Of a DNA stretch of 64,000 nt, positions 1 through 14,269 are shown piece by piece (the stretch's first letter is position 1; the number at the start of each line of letters is the position of its first letter). Source of the DNA: Acridotheres tristis (Eukaryota > Chordata > Aves > Passeriformes > Sturnidae); NCBI GenBank assembly GCA_037013685.1, contig CM072899.1, forward strand, positions 9,156,479-9,220,478. Reading direction: 5' to 3'. The notes beneath the pieces are model-generated. The model did not search any database. It worked only from the letters and a program-made list of their open reading frames with translations, and was not told the origin of the DNA. Position numbers and translations under genes: made by a program.

Positions 1-762
1 TAGAGAAATTTCAGAAGCACTGCCTAATTCTCATAACTAGATAATACCTGACCTCTGCATATTTTTGGCTGTTGTAATTTAGATCACTCAAATGATTGAC
101 TTAAAATGTCCCAAATCTTCAGAGAGGAAAAGGTTATCACTTTGCTTAGCAACCATCTATGCATTTTGGTGTGGCAAGTTAATCATAGGCTGGTTCCTGG
201 CTCAACTGAAAAGGACAGATAACAGAAACCACAGGCATAATCTCAGGAGAAAAGGATTTGCAGTATTTGTTCTTCCTGGGCTTTGTTGATGCTGAAGCTT
301 TCCCCATGTTTTTCCCACAGTTATTTTAGTCCAAACACAATACCCGTGTATCACAGCAACTGGCACGTCACTGCACAGGCTGGGTCCTTCCGGAGCAGAT
401 AACGTGGTGATCACACCCAGCAACTAATGGACAGCTGTGCAAATGCCAACTAAAAGTTTGAGAGAGAGGCCAAAAATCTGAGAGTAAAAACCCCATAACT
501 TCATGTATATGACATATATAGGCATGTGTGTATATGTATTTTTTTCTTACTTTACATTGCAGAGTCCATGTTTTCCTAAAACAACTGAGGTGGCTTTGAA
601 GGGTTATGCCCTCTTAAGTAATCACGTTTCTGTGCTAACATTTCATACTACACTATGCCTTACAGTGTTTCCCTGTCTCTTTCTTACAGTGATCTTTTCA
701 ATTTTTGACATTTCAGTAACTTACGTTTCTGGTTCATACTTGGTTTTTTTTTTACATTTTAG
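1..762. other. AT-rich stretch upstream of first recognised IHO1 exon
   Basis: No exon here can be supported with confidence. By position it should be an intron of IHO1, because the first recognised exon starts in the middle of a codon. A weak candidate exon at about 83-132 is open and phase-compatible, but it shows no clear resemblance to IHO1 and has a poor donor. No repeat family is recognisable. Confidence 0.5.
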
Positions 763-3700
763 TGAAGTCCTAAGCTCCTTTATTTCCAGCACCAAAGACA
801 GGTTTCAAGAGGTAAGTTACTTCCAATTCAGAATGTAAAATAATGAAGAGTTAGAAATACCAAAGACCATTCAGTGTTCACTTACTCTCCTGTACTATGC
901 TGATATCTAAAATACTACATTGTGTGTCTTAAGCACTCAAATACTTTAAACCAACAATTGTAAATTTTTTTGCATATACTATTGCCTTTGTGGCCTTAGG
1001 GTCAAGGTCTTTAGGGACTTGCCTCAGACCCAGCGGTGGAATTTCTCTGGGTCTCTGGAGCAAAACAAGCTGTAGTGGCAGCCTGCAAATATCAGCTCTT
1101 TTTCCCTTCTGCCTGAAGAAAGCAGTTTACTCTCAGGATTAGTCATTGTGGTCTGAAGGTGAATGTTTCTCCCCAAACATTTCTCTAATTAATTTTATTA
1201 GTTATTATTAATCCTATTTTACAGATCACTATCTCTTTTCTGAAATCTGTTCAGATTTCATGAGCCTTTTGAGCCATCCCAGATCTTCTTTGGGGTTGCA
1301 ACCAACCAGCAGCTGGACAAATTGTTTCAAGTAACAGATAAACAACCATTTTCAGGCTGTTCCGTTCCATGACTTGCAGTCATTGTTCTATGGCATCTGG
1401 GGCTGTGATTTTGCAAACAAAGAAAAGGCAATATTTTAATTTTCCCATTTACCTTTGTTTTTGCAGCTGCAAGCGTCCTTTGAGAAGTTTGAAGAAAAGT
1501 TTGATTCCAAACTCAAATCCAGTTTGGTTTGCCAAGAAACCTTTTCCAAGACATGTAAGTCCTTCCTGTGTTCCTGTTAACAGCAGAGGGCACAGTCAAA
1601 CTGCCAAATGTCAGTTTTGTCTGGAGGCTGGGGTGAACAGGGCAAGTCATGCCACTCACAGCTGTTCTCCCTGAGGGAGAGAGAAAATAAGACTTATCCA
1701 TGGTATGGACTTGTCAGGTTCTCCATTCCTACTCTCTCTGCTTTCTTGTACTTAGGTGTTGCATGGTTAGACATTGTGCTCAAATAGATAAACACACCTC
1801 TGTTTTTGTATTTTGCCTAGAATATGATCATTTTTAGACTATCCGGAGTACTAATGGAATACACGGTAAAAATAACTTAGATATTTATATCCTGAGTATC
1901 CGGTTTCAGTTTTTAGGGCTTTCTCAGATTTTCATATGTTAGTTTGAAGTCTTCCATTGCTCCTCTGTGTTTGAAGTGATTAAGTTTTTGATATAAACAA
2001 AACTAGTACTGCTCATGTCTTGAATAAGAAGTGCATAGCAAAGCACACTATTGCCATGATAAAAGGGTGACCTCCAGAAAAGCTAATAATGTAAAATACT
2101 TCTGAACAACTCTGTCTTTCAAGTGGCTAATCACAGAAATCTTTACTGAGGGAAAATGCTTCATGAAATTGTTTCTAATTTAGCTTAGATCTGAGCCTTT
2201 GAGAGTACATTAATTTTTAATGCTGGTGTGATGCTTTATCAACACCCTGTCAGGACTGCTCAGAGCTTGCTCTGCTCTGTGCAAGAGCAAGAGGCCATTT
2301 TCAATACACACAAGAAATGTGAAGTGAGTTGTATCTTGTGAGATGAGGGCAGCAGACCTTCACAAAAGCACAATAGTATTCACTGTGTGGCAAAATGTGG
2401 CTTCCACAAAGCACATCTTTGACATACAGCTTTTAAATCAACAGAGCCCTCTCAGGCAAAAAGAGTGGAATCTGATGCATTATGCTGGAGGCCATGATAG
2501 GCTGTACATTTGAAATACCAATCTCATTGTACTAAGAACATTCCCTTGCTGTGCTTGGCAAATGCTCTTGGTGGGACCCTAACGTAAACAAGAATCTGTC
2601 TGCTTTGGCCAGCACAGCAAATTCCCTATTACACATTTTCCCATCGCCTAATTACTTCAGTGTCTCAACTTGTCCACTCTGCAGCAGGACTTTGCCTAAT
2701 TCACATACCTCACGTACAGAAATTGTTGTCATGGCACTGAAAATCAAATCTATTGTTCATGACTCTCCCTCTTCATTCCATACCATTTACTCAGTTGTCC
2801 TGTTTCCTCTCCATATCCATTTTCAATGAATGTGCCTTGAATGAAATGAGAAACCTCCCAGAGGTGCATGCTGCTAGATTTTCAAAGCAATTGAAAAGAA
2901 AAATTGGCACTTTCTGTAATGCATCATGCTGCAGAATGTTGAATATATAATGAAAATCATCACATGCTGCACAATGTTGTTCTTTTTATATTTCTGGGAG
3001 GTTCATCTGTCACTGGTTAATTGCAGATAAACACTGTCATTTGACTGATATCACAGTGATGGATAATTAAGTTCCCACTAAATAGATACCTACGCTAGTG
3101 CCTTGAAAAGAGGCAATCCCCTTGAAAAACTGGTATAAAATTCCAAAACTCAGGTGAAAGAGCTAAATTCAGAGCTAATAAAGTTCTGAATGCCAGGGAG
3201 TGATGATATAGTTCCTTGGGATGTGGGTGACATGGCAGACATGTTAAATCATTGGCAGTGGAGGATTTCACAGGTAGGAGAGGAATGCAGAAGATAAAGA
3301 GTACAAGTGCACCAGGACATTCTAACAGCTCTGAAAAGCAAAGGTGGAACATGAAATCAAGTCTGTCTTCATCAAAAGCTTATAAGGAGTATCTCAGGTT
3401 GCATTTTTAGCAATGGGTAGCAAGCACATTTGGCATAGTCTGCATAGCCACCAGAAAAGAACAAAACAGAAAATATTTTTCAAAATTTATTTCCAAAGCA
3501 TTTCCAAATGCTGTTGGCATGGTCTGTGCAGGAAGATTTTTTAAAATGTTCTCTTTTGAGTGTTTGTCCATATGTGCTTGTCCACAGTGGATAGAGCTGT
3601 GTCTGGCACTGGAGATGAGAAAAGGTTTGGCTGAGCAGCTTCCACAGAAACACAGGTGCTCTGTGTCTTGCTCACATCTCGGTGTGCAGTGCATAGGGAT

Positions 3701-6700
3701 CTTAAGAGATAGACAGACCCTATGGCCTCAGTTCTTCCACCTTATATACCAGTTTCTGTGGTTGACTTGCCTACTCATTATTTGCTCTGGTTTCCACTCC
3801 TGTAGCTCATATGGTTTCATATTTTTCACATTTTAATTATATACCCGCACTTCTATCAAAACCTTCTAAATTTTATACAAATGTCAATTTTCACCACTTA
3901 GCCCTCTCTGCACTGCTTTGCTGTTCTGGTATCTGGTTGTTCCAGCTGTGACAGTTCAGAACAGCCAAATCCTCCACAACACCTTGTCTGCAGCGCACAT
4001 GAGCAGCATTCTCCCAGCCAGCATGCCACAGGCAATCCTCTGATGCACTGCCATCAAGGGTGACAAAGTAATGTGCAATATGTCACTTACAGAGGGAAGA
4101 GGTGATGCAGTTCTCTGACAAGCTGCAGTGCCCAGTGAGCAGTTTTTAAACCTGACTTGCTTCCAGACTCCCCAGGCCCAGCAGCTGCTGACAAAGTTTC
4201 CAGGGGAGATGGCTATATTTAAAATGATGGGATTTGAGCTTGTTTACTTTGAGGAGCATGGTTCAGACTGGGACACCCAATTCAGACTCCCTTATGCCCT
4301 GTATGGATTGAAAAATCAAAAAGTTTGAAACTGATTTTAAAAATGGTTTTTCCATGTAGCTGCTAACTAGCCAAGCAGTGCCTGACAAAACTGTAGAGGT
4401 GAGGAACTTAACCAGGCTCCAAAACATCTCAGTATGGATGGTGAGAGGAAGCGTGGATATTCCAGTAGGTACTGAAATCCCTCATTGTCACAGTTCAAGG
4501 CTTGGAGCACTGTGTGCTGTAGCACAGGGTGAGATCAGGGGCAGCTCAGCTCACAGTCCCCCAGTGCAGGTGCTATCTGATGTCTTGTGGAACGGGACCC
4601 AGCACAAACCTGCCAGCTGACTGCTTGGAGTATATCTGAGCAGGATGCAGTCATGATAGCCCAACATCTCACTCTCTGGCACAGCTCCATGGCTATCCAG
4701 GGAGAACATGCAGTGCTCTGCTGAGCTCCAGAGCTGTCTTCCCTGCCTGTGTCTCACCAGGTTTATAGCACCTCCAATTTCCCCTACTGAATCTGGGCGT
4801 GGGGGAACCAACCTCCTTCCAAAGTGTTATTTAAAGCCTCTGTGCTGTTAGTGCCAGTCTCAGGATGAGCTGCATAGATGATGATAGAGAGACATCAGAA
4901 GCAGTTGCTGTTTCATATTCCTCGGATGGGAGGCTGGTGCTCTCTCCCTTGACTGATCAGGCTGTAGTTTTCAGCTGCTGGGAGAGCAGCTGCACCCAGT
5001 TACAGGCTGATTTGCAGGAAACTCTCTGCAGCACAGGGTGGCAGCCCTACCCCGAGGTCTTTCAGCCTTTTATCTCATGCCAGATTTCACATTCCAAATG
5101 TTATTATTGTAAACAGTAGCATCCGAAGACAAGGGTACAGCAAATCAAAACACAGCAATGTTTCAGATTGTAAAAAACTGCTTTGTTTAAATTACCTCAA
5201 GAGAGGCACAAGTCTGTGAATAAGTCACCCATTAACTGAGTAAAGATTTTCTGTCTGTGATCAAGTTATTCAATAACTATCTGCTGCAGGGTTTATTTGA
5301 AGAGAACCTCTGAAGCAGCCCTTCTTGATCATACTCAAAGAAAAGAGACTTGACTTAACAGGGTCCTTGATTTGATCTAATTTGGCCATCTCAGGGCCTA
5401 TTTTTTTGGTAAGCCTTTATTAACACTTATTTTTCCCTTGTTTTTAGTGTTTGACAAGTCTGAACACTCCTCTGGGTATGGAAGCAGGCAGGGAAGGAGG
5501 GTGCCCCTCCTCTGTACTGAGAGTTTTTTCTGCAGAATACTCCTACACGTACAAACGAAATGCTTTCAAAAGGCTGGCTGCTGGTTGCTTGCCGGCAGCA
5601 TGCTGTGCTGAGTCAAATGAATGTGCAGATCACAAGCCCAGTGGATGCAGCACTATTTTTAGACTGAGAATACTATGTTGAAGAAGAATAGACAGACTAG
5701 GGAAACCAGAAAGTTTTAAAAATATTTCTGAGCTAAAATTAAGTATATGGGGAAGAGCAGCAAGGTAAGGTAAGCTTGCAGATGTTGAGCTTCCTGTGTC
5801 TCTGCTGTGTAGACATGGAAGGTGATAAAGCAACATGAAAGGAGTTTCTTCCTTTAGTCACTGCTGCTTTCCTTCTCTTTGTAGGTTGGCAGGCTCCCCA
5901 AAAATCTGCTCTCAGATTTCAGGTAGATTGTGTCTAACCAGGGAGATGAAAAGTCCAAAAGGCCCACTCATACATTCACTCCCCCGTTACAAACCCATTC
6001 TGCAAGTTACAGATTTGCAGGTTTCTAAAACAGTCTAAATCTGCCAGAGCAAAACACTAAAAGATCAAAAACAGCAACCAAATTGTCTGCAACAGCATAT
6101 TGTTTGAAATATGTGCAGATAATCCTCAGAAATTAGCCAAGCTCCTACAGAGAACAAGGCAACGCCATGTGGTGATGTGTGTTCTGAAATAACGGAGAAA
6201 TTCCCCTCGAGCTCAGGTCTGGGAGGTGATTTTAATTCAATGTGTGTGAGGATGATACATGGATGAGACAACTGCGGGGTTCCTTCTTCCAGATGACAGC
6301 TGTGTGCACATTGCCCAAGCAGGGCTCCTTTGGAGGAAGCAAAGTTAAAAACACAGCTGGGTGCAGGGGATTCCTGTTGCCAGGAGGTGCCATTCCCTGT
6401 GTTCATCCCTGAGCAGGACCTCCAGCCCTGTGCCACCCCACACCTCTGCTTTGCGTGGCTGAATGAGACAAACACTTTCAATCTCCTTTCATAAGAGGAG
6501 ATTACCGTGTAAGCACTTAATTAACTTGTAGCTTTTCTCTGCCCGTGTCTTAGTTCAGTCTCTTTCCTTCCTTGCACATAGACAGCTGGGAAGGTTTGTG
6601 AGCTTCCAGACATCCTGCGGTGCATAGCAGTTCTGTCAGCCAGAGCTGGTGCACTGCCGTGCATCACACTGCCCTGTCTCACCTGTAGCCTTGGTGCTGG

Positions 6701-9700
6701 CATTAGCATCCTTGCTAATTAACTGAATGCCCTTTGGCTTTTTCACCCAGGTGACTACAGCAGATTTTAAGCCTGTTTGGCTCATGAGAAGGCCTTGATG
6801 AGCACCTTTCAGAGCTGCATTGCCCCTTAAAAGTTGGTGTTTTCCCTTTAGTTGAGGCTTAGTTTTTAAGTTTCCCCTTATATTTTCTCCTTTTTTTAAT
6901 ATTATCTGACAATTTCCACTGAAAAGCTTTGTTTGAATCTACAGAAAGGCCACTGTGTTTTCTTTGTCAAAGAAGTCACCTGCCTTGTCTTAGTGCATTA
7001 AATCACAATCCACCATTTACAAAATCTTGTTCTTATTCCATTTTCCTCCATATCGTTGAGTACTTTTCTCCTCAAAGTCTATTCTAAAACCTTACACCCT
7101 ATGAGAACAAATTACTAAGCCCATAACTTCTCAGATTTTTTTCTTTCTTCCTTCTCAGAATTTTAAAACATCCTGTTTTTTCAGAAGCAAAGCCTGTACA
7201 ATCAGTTTCTGCCTGCCGCTCCCTAATAGTTTTTAGCTCTTTAACCAATTCCATCTACAGTTTGACAGAAGGGCACAGCTCACTGAGATAATTAAGTCCC
7301 TGGAAGCTTAATGAAAATGTCTGAGCAAGAGGAGAAGGGATCCCCAGTGCCCTGCAGCTCTGCAGCCTGTGAGCACAGCACTGTGGGGCAAGAGGTGCTC
7401 ACCAAGGAGCTGAGATAAACACTGGTGAACATGAACAGCTTCAGATGGGCTCTCAGCTCCTCTGACACTGAAGTCAAACACCTTGGATCTGTAGCAAAAT
7501 AAGATTAATTAATTGCAGAGCTCTTGTAGCAACTTGTTGAAACGTAGGCTTTATTCTGATTTTTCTCAGGTATGCAGTCCTCCAGCACTCCAGGGTTTCA
7601 GTTATCCTGGCCCACTGGTTTGGCAGTGCTTTACTTTAGCAAGAGTGCTTTGGATCCTGTTTTATGCCAACCAGCCAACATTCCACACCATCTGTATACA
7701 CCTTCCTGCACCCTTCACAGCAAAGACTAGGCATGTTTAGCTCTTTCTCTCCACTCTTTCTCAGCTCTTTCTCTCTGTCCTAATTTACAATTTTAAAGTA
7801 GACTTCCACAAGATTGCTAAAGATTTTTCATCTCCACAGACACTGAAACTCTGTTCCAATCCTGTAGTGTATTAGGCACAGCAGTGGTACCTATAAGAGT
7901 AATTGAAGCTGTATGGGGGGAGTTATATTTTTATCCAATCATGTAACACAAATCCCTGGGGTTTAATCAGTTTTTCAACAAGACTGACTGAAGCCAAGAG
8001 TAACTTGCTCCAATTTAAAACCCTCCCAGGGAGCCTGTGCCTCCACAGGACTCTGCCGTGGCTCCCACTACCAAGTTCTGGGCACAGCTGCCTGGTTCAG
8101 GTGATTTCTGACCCCATTTCTTCCCAAGACCAGGAAATGGAAATTCCAATTCTTTGCACACTCCTTAATAATTTCCCTCTATTCCTTCCAGCAGTTTTCC
8201 TTCCGTTTTCAGCCTCCTGTGCATATTTGACACAGTTTCTCTGGTCGCACTTCTTGGCCACTAACCTTTTACACCTCCATCCTGTTCGAGCCACATTTAC
8301 CATCACCTGGTTGCATAAGAGTGTTGTTTATACAGGGGTGGATCAGCTATACTGGGGTTCCCTTGCCTTGGCCATGCCTGTTGTGCACCTGGCAGACAAG
8401 CAAGCCTCAGCCTTCCCTGGATTCAGCCTACCAAATTCTGCAGCTCTGCACAGCCTCTCTTTTCTAGCTGCCACATTAACAGTGGGGAGTAAATGAGGTT
8501 TGGCCTATGCAGCATCTTATAAATTTCAAGTGTCTTGCTTTAAAAATCCACCCCATTGTTCATTGCTCGGGGTTTGGGGAGATCACAGCAGAAGAATCGT
8601 GGTGATTCATGCCAAGCCATGCAGGAAGTAGCAATAGTACTGATAGTACTTTATTCACATTTACAAATGAAAGACCAAATGTGGTTTTTATTGATTTACC
8701 CATTTAGTGCAAGATGCTCTTCAAAGTCACTCCAGCTTGGTGCTGAAAGCTTTGACAGATAAAAGCCAAATGGAGCAAGCACTGCTGGAAATGGAGAGGA
8801 GACTTGCAGCCGTAAGTGAAGAAATTAATCTTTTATTCTGAATCCTCATTCTGAATTTCTCCTGCTTCTTCAAAATACTGACTGAATATTAAATTGCCTT
8901 CATATGGTGGATTATAAAGCAGACTGCTCCTGTTATAATGAAAGGGGAAAGAAATATTAAAATGCTAATTCTAGGCCAGATACTGACAGAGGCTTACCCA
9001 GGTGCTGGATAACAGTGCTGTAAGCTCTGATGAAGCCCTGGTCAGTAAGAGAAGCTAACAGTGCCTTGATGTAGCAGGCTGTGATGGGGCACTCACTGCT
9101 TCCTCACCTGGCAGAGGCCTTTGCTAGAGAAGATGGTGCAGTGCATGCCTGTGAGGGGAGAGCACCTCACAGAAGTGCAGCACCTTGTCCCTTCAGCCAG
9201 GTGTGTCCCAGGGAGAGAAAAAAAAGACATGAAAAGAAAACAAGTGGATGTGAGAGACACAAGAATTAAATGTCAGAGACTTCCTGATCAGGGCTGGTTT
9301 CTCCAAAGGCCCTGCTGCAGGAATTGCTTTTGGCAAGGATGTGTCACACCAGTGTGTGAGAAGGCAGTGCTCCTAGGAGAGAGGGTACGGAGCGAGTTAG
9401 GGGGATGCTCCAGTCCCAAACCTCTCACCTTGGTAGGACAGTTTGAGGATATCTATTACACAGGAAGATACAAATTGCTATTCTTTGGGTCAATTTCAAA
9501 CTGACACATGGTACCTAAAACTTTGTTACTATTGTGCCTTTTTGTGGTTTTTACTGCTTCTGCCCTGCTTTCTGCTTCCCCAGAAAGATGTGGAGATTTC
9601 GGATATGAAATCCAGTATCCAGCTGCTGAAGGAGGGTCAGGAGTCACTGCCAGCCCAGCTGAATGAGCAGTTCCTGAAAACATGTAAAGAACTTGGCTTC

Positions 9701-10906
9701 CTGAACCTATGTAATACCTCAGCTGAGCAGCACACGCTTGTGTCTATTGCCAGCCTGCCCCATCGCACGGCAGATAAGTCTGTCCAGACCTCCCCTGGGC
9801 TGTGCCAGCACTGTGTCCTGAGTGAGGAGTACCCACACAGACCATGCTGCCCAGGCAAGGGAGTTTGCAGCTGCTCAGGCTGGTCTCATTTCCCCTGTGT
9901 GACAGTGGGGCAGCAACACGGAGACTCCCCTGGAAGGAACCAGGTCACTGGAGATGGCACATCTAAGGGTGATCTAAACCAAACCTCAGGAGACAAAGCC
10001 AGCCCCATTGCTACAGAAGCCTGTGGCAGAGCAAACACCTTTTTGCAGGAGATGAAATGCAGCTTGGAGACACAGAGCTGTGCTCCCCATCTTTGCGTGT
10101 GCTGGGCTGGCAGACACTTTTTGGGGAGTAGTCAGAAGAAACACTCTCCTGTACCACTGGAAATGCCTCTACCAACCCCACTGAGGAAGGCCTTCAGGAG
10201 AGGCACTCGAGGGTTTAAAGCCCTGACACCTTCACAGCAGCAGCAGCCTCAAGTTTGCCACCATTCTGCACAGAAAGCTACACCTGGGCAAAGACACAGC
10301 AACTGGTCCACAGACCACGAGGTGGAGAAGGCAGCTGTAGGGAACAAAATAAAACAGAGTCCAGGAAGGATGTCCTGCAAAAAAGCCATAGGGAGAAAGA
10401 CAGTGTACTTCACTAAGAGGAAAGGCGAACACTTTGGATGTGCTGACAGTGGACTGAAGCAGAGGAAGGCAAATGGGATTATTGACTTGGAAAGCTCCAG
10501 AAAAAATTCCCTTCCCAAATACTTGGTTGATCTCAATTCAGAAAACTCTGACCCGGGTTTTGCAGCTCCCCATCAGCAGATCCTTAGCAGTGTTCAGCTG
10601 GGGCTTACAAAGAATTTCCCACCAGTGCCACGCTCTGATAAAAGCCTGCAACAACTTGCAAGCAGAAGAAAGAGAAGTCTTGAAACTAAAAAAACAATGA
10701 ATGTTTCCCGTGTAAAAAGGTATCTCTTGGATTCTTCTCCTGAGGAGGATGTACTTACCCTGTGTAGCACAACAGGTGTAAAGCAAATGAGCTGCTTCAG
10801 CCTCCAAAGCTCCTCAAGCTCCAAGAAACCACATCCTGTCAATCTGCTGGCTCAGCAGAACACAGCCTGTTGCTCTTTACTGTTTGATTGTGATTCTTCT
10901 GATTGA
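763..10906 (+). CDS. IHO1: IHO1 (CCDC36), HORMAD1-interacting meiotic protein; 5' end missing
   Basis: Four exons: 763-811, 1467-1554, 8708-8811 and 9584-10906; phases agree at every junction. The small exons match the coiled-coil part of human IHO1 (SETLYNFVSN against EVLSSFISS; MEQAILEMKKR against MEQALLEMERR). The last exon carries SDMKSS, the conserved SVQTSP motif and the acidic C-terminus LLFDCDSSD, like human LLYDLGFDSSDD. About 520 residues are visible against 594 in human; roughly 130 N-terminal residues should lie left of the window. In mouse, IHO1 binds HORMAD1 on meiotic chromosome axes and supports the REC114-MEI4 machinery that enables SPO11 breaks; the extreme C-terminus is implicated in HORMAD1 binding. 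The body of the last exon is poorly conserved and basic. Identification is inferred from alignment by eye; the 5' end is unresolved. Confidence 0.85.
1555..8707 (+). other. IHO1: Large AT-rich intron of IHO1 (7.15 kb)
   Basis: The flanking exons join in phase (88 nt exon ending phase 1, next exon supplying two bases) and align to adjacent human IHO1 residues, so no coding exon is expected between them. Open frames inside are short and have no recognisable homology. I see no tRNA, clear LINE end or LTR. It is by far the longest intron in the window. Confidence 0.6.
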
Positions 10907-11905
10907 TGGGGTTTGTTTCATGCTCGGAGCCCTTAGTGCAGGATGACCATTTCAGTTGCAGTTCATTCCTCTAGGTGTGTTACCTGCTTAGTCAGAGGCA
11001 AGACTCAGGCCGGATGCTTGAAAGTTCTATTGTCCAGTTAGAAATATTGTAAGGGACTACATGGGGTCCAAGCAGGGCTCTCCTCTGGCTTGGAAAGCTG
11101 AGGGGATCTATATTGTTTTACTTACCCACTCCCAGCAGAGATGCTATGGGCTTGAGTTACCACAGCATTCACACAGCAGCGAAGTACCTGACTTTCCCAG
11201 GAGGAGAGGGCTGGCAGAGCAGACAGTCAGCTTAGTCAGATTTGGCACTGAGATCTACTGGAAACTCCTCAGCTAGATCAACATAATGCTGTCTATGTGG
11301 TTAGAGGCTTCACTGTTTCTCACTCATAGTATCTCTGTTAGTTTGTTCTGTAAAAGTTCAGGTTTTTAGTAGAGTAGTATTGTTCTAGTTGATTTTGATC
11401 AGGTTCAGGTTTGTCTCAGGAGTTGTTAGTGAACTTTGGGCAAGGACAGGTTTAACTGAGGAAAACCAAACCACAGCATCTTAGGTTCGTCCACTATTGT
11501 ATCTCTTCTCCTTACAGGCTGAAATTCCTCAATTTCAGAGATTCCAGGAAGTTTTGTATCTCTTGGCTGATTAAGGAATTCTCCAACATACCCTTTTCAT
11601 GGGCAGTGGTTCTCAGACTCAAAGATACAACAAGCAGATCCAGCAGATGAGATGTTGGACAGTCCCAATTCCCACAGAGAAACTCTTTCAGGGTACCCAG
11701 CTGTGACTGTGGGCAGCTCCCACTGCTTCGGGCATTTGTGTCACGTTTGATTTTTGATCTGAAATGTCACCAGCAAAAGAAATATTTTGATGTTGACAAA
11801 GCCATATTGCCACATATTCAAATTGTCCAGCTTTGTCATCCCAAAGGAAATGGCTGGGATCTCTTTCTTTTTTTGGCTTTAATAAACTCATCTTCACCAA
11901 AACCC
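10907..11905 (+). other. IHO1: IHO1 3' UTR
   Basis: Non-coding sequence from the IHO1 stop codon to just past the first canonical AATAAA at 11881-11886. No other gene is visible in it. Confidence 0.55.
11881..11886 (+). terminator. IHO1: Poly(A) signal AATAAA, IHO1
   Basis: First canonical hexamer downstream of the IHO1 stop, about 975 bases into the 3' UTR. Confidence 0.6.
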
Positions 11906-12523
11906 AGTGTCTCTATGTTGTTTCTTTTGGGAGAGGCAGAGTTCTGTTCTAGGAGGAGAACAGGCAGCTGCTCTTTAGCTGTTTAACTCCCCTGGATTGT
12001 GGAATTGGGAGAATTCTTCTTTTAGCTCCTTCTTGGTGTTTAATGATGGAAACCTTCACCCTTCCAGCTTAACATTGGCCCAGTGATGCTAATTAACAAG
12101 GAGCGGGGGGGGGGTAGTCAGATATGGGGAACCCCCAGAGCCTTGGGACCTTGGGACCCTCTGTCAGCAAAGGGGTTGGTGATGGCTGCCAGCAGCAGTG
12201 ACTGCTTATTTCACATTGCCCTTGTGTACCTGCCTCCCCAGCAGCCCCAGCACGGCCTTCGCTGGGCAAAAGCTGTTTGGTGGGCTTGCCACCTCGTGTG
12301 CTTCGGGATTGGCAAAGACCGGTGCAGGTCTCTGTGCATCCCCTGGTCTGGATGCAGGGAGCTCGGCAGCACATGGCTGAGCTTGGAGGGACCTCTGGAG
12401 GTGTCTGCTGCAAGCCCCTGTGCAGAGGCACAGCAGGGACTGGCTCCTTGGCACCCGAGATGGAGCATTAATGCCGTGGGGTGCAATGCAGGGCTGCCCT
12501 TGGGGACCCCTGCAGCTCCTTGC

Positions 12524-12540
12524 CACACACACACACACAC
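12524..12540. repeat. (CA)n microsatellite
   Basis: About eight and a half CA units in intergenic DNA. Confidence 0.9.
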
Positions 12541-13088
12541 TGGAACACAGTGCAAAACAAAATCCCTGGAGATGGAGGTGTAACAGTAAGAGCAGCCAGC
12601 AATGCCTCCCCCCGCACAGGACAACTTCCCTGGTGAATGGGACGAAGCCCCGGGGTGCCTTGCCCTGGCCCTGCCTATTCCCACTCAGGATCTCCTCCAG
12701 GGTTTTAGCTGCCAACAAGAGCATTTGTATCAGTATGGCTGTGACAATGTCAGCTCGTCTCCCAGCCTTGCTGGACAAAAATGGAAGCATGCATGGTGCG
12801 TGGCAGCAGATTTCCCAGACACTCTGCTTGTACCCTGCTGGAGCTGGTCCTGCCTCCCAGCCTTTACCTCTAGCTCACCGTCACTGACTCCCTGTTGGAT
12901 CAGCCATACCCCAGGTATGTGTGGTTTCTCCTGGCCTTTGCCTCCATGGAGCTGCCAGTACGAGTGCTTGTAGGGGTCTTGTCCCACCCTTAAACCAGGG
13001 AAAGTGCCAGGATGGTTCCTCTGCAGCACAGCCAAGAAGAACTGTGGAGGGTACAGGGCAGAACCATAAAACACACACAGTGGTCAGG

Positions 13089-13104
13089 AAAAAAAAAAAA
13101 AAAA
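13089..13104. repeat. Homopolymer A16 tract
   Basis: Sixteen consecutive A. No gene-like or retrotransposon-like body precedes it, so it is not evidence of a processed pseudogene. Confidence 0.9.
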
Positions 13105-14269
13105 GCAGAAAAGTTGGGTTCTGGCCTGTCTGAGAGCATTTAATTGGGGCAATTTTCTCTGAAACTCTGAAACTGGAGTTTTGGAGTTTTCCTGAAGAAC
13201 CTGGGAGAAAGGGGAGAACAGTGATCAAAAGCCTGTGACACCCGGGTGGCTATGGGCACAAGAGTTGAGAGAATTGGTGCATCCTCCACCTAGCATTCTC
13301 AGCTGTGCAGGCAGCAGGCAGGCGGCTGCTGCAGCAGCACAGAGCAGGGGGCTCAGCTTTTAATCTGCCAGTGAGTCACTTGGCAGAGGAGAAAACCTCT
13401 GACAGCACCGAGGATGTGGAGGTGGCTGCTGTGCCCCTGCCTTGTGCTAAAGGTGCTCCAATGACTATGGTGTATAGGGCACAGCTAGCTCCCTTCCCAC
13501 AGTCACTCTGCACATTCAGCACTGCAGCTACACCTTCCTTAGGATGGAACCATCCAGCTGTGGAGGTGCCCAGTGCTGGCAGTGCATGGTGCAGTGCAGG
13601 ACCACATGCACTGTCCCCCTGTGCGGCCTCCGCAGCACTAATCCCCAGACTAGCTGTTTGCCCTGCCTGCTTTCTGGGGCCCAGTGTACCAGCATTGTCC
13701 AAATTCCTGGATCTTGCGCTCAGCTGGCTGCTGCAGCGTCCTGACCCCACAGAGGAGTGGGAACCAGAAATGCCTCAGGCGCTAGTGGTGAATACAGTGC
13801 CCCGGGAATGGAGAGGTGGCAGGAAGCAGGAGTGGGACACTGTGTGCTACTGCCAGCGCACAGGTGCTGTCATGGGGACCTGAGGTGACACATGTACTTA
13901 CTGGCCTGGCGAGAGAAGAACGATGATGATGACAGCACTTTGCCAAGGCTTCGGTGGCTCGAGCATTGCAGAGGTGCAGGCAGGAAGGAGCAGGGATGCA
14001 GGAAGGGAGTGGAGTGCAGGTGTCGCCATGCAAGGTGGAGTCCTGAGCTGGTTTGACATTTTGGCGTCGTGGTTGTACCATTGCCAGCTCAAGCCCTGGC
14101 AGGGTGGGCAGTTTTCCAGCCGGACAATTAAGCAGATTAACTAATTACCTGAACCTTGGCAGGGTCCCACAGCCCAGTGGCTGCCGAATATCCGTGCCGG
14201 ATGGTTGAGAGACAAGTGTGGGGCAGGTTTGGGGCAGGTGTCGGGTAGGGCTCACCCAGACCTTCTTCA

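Larger units (their letters stand above)
11906..14200. other. Intergenic transition IHO1-PRRT3
   Basis: GC content rises by eye through this stretch. It holds a (CA)n run at 12524-12540 and a 16-base A run at 13089-13104. Overlapping open frames of 150-190 codons occur on both strands, but they have low-complexity composition, no splice continuity and no family I recognise, so I do not call them genes. Human has EMC3 beside PRRT3; nothing resembling EMC3 is seen here. Confidence 0.5.

Noticed and set aside
83..132. Possible upstream IHO1 exon (ATTTAG acceptor, open frame, phase 2 end)
   Set aside because: Phase fits the exon at 763, but the donor GTTATC is poor and the peptide does not resemble the human residues expected before SETLYN.
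13089..13104. A16 tract as the tail of a processed pseudogene
   Set aside because: No intronless gene copy or target-site duplication is visible upstream.
12206..13883. Open frames of 150-195 codons on both strands in the 12-14 kb gap
   Set aside because: They overlap each other on several frames, have low-complexity composition, no splice-linked partners and no recognisable family. GC-rich DNA gives long spurious frames.
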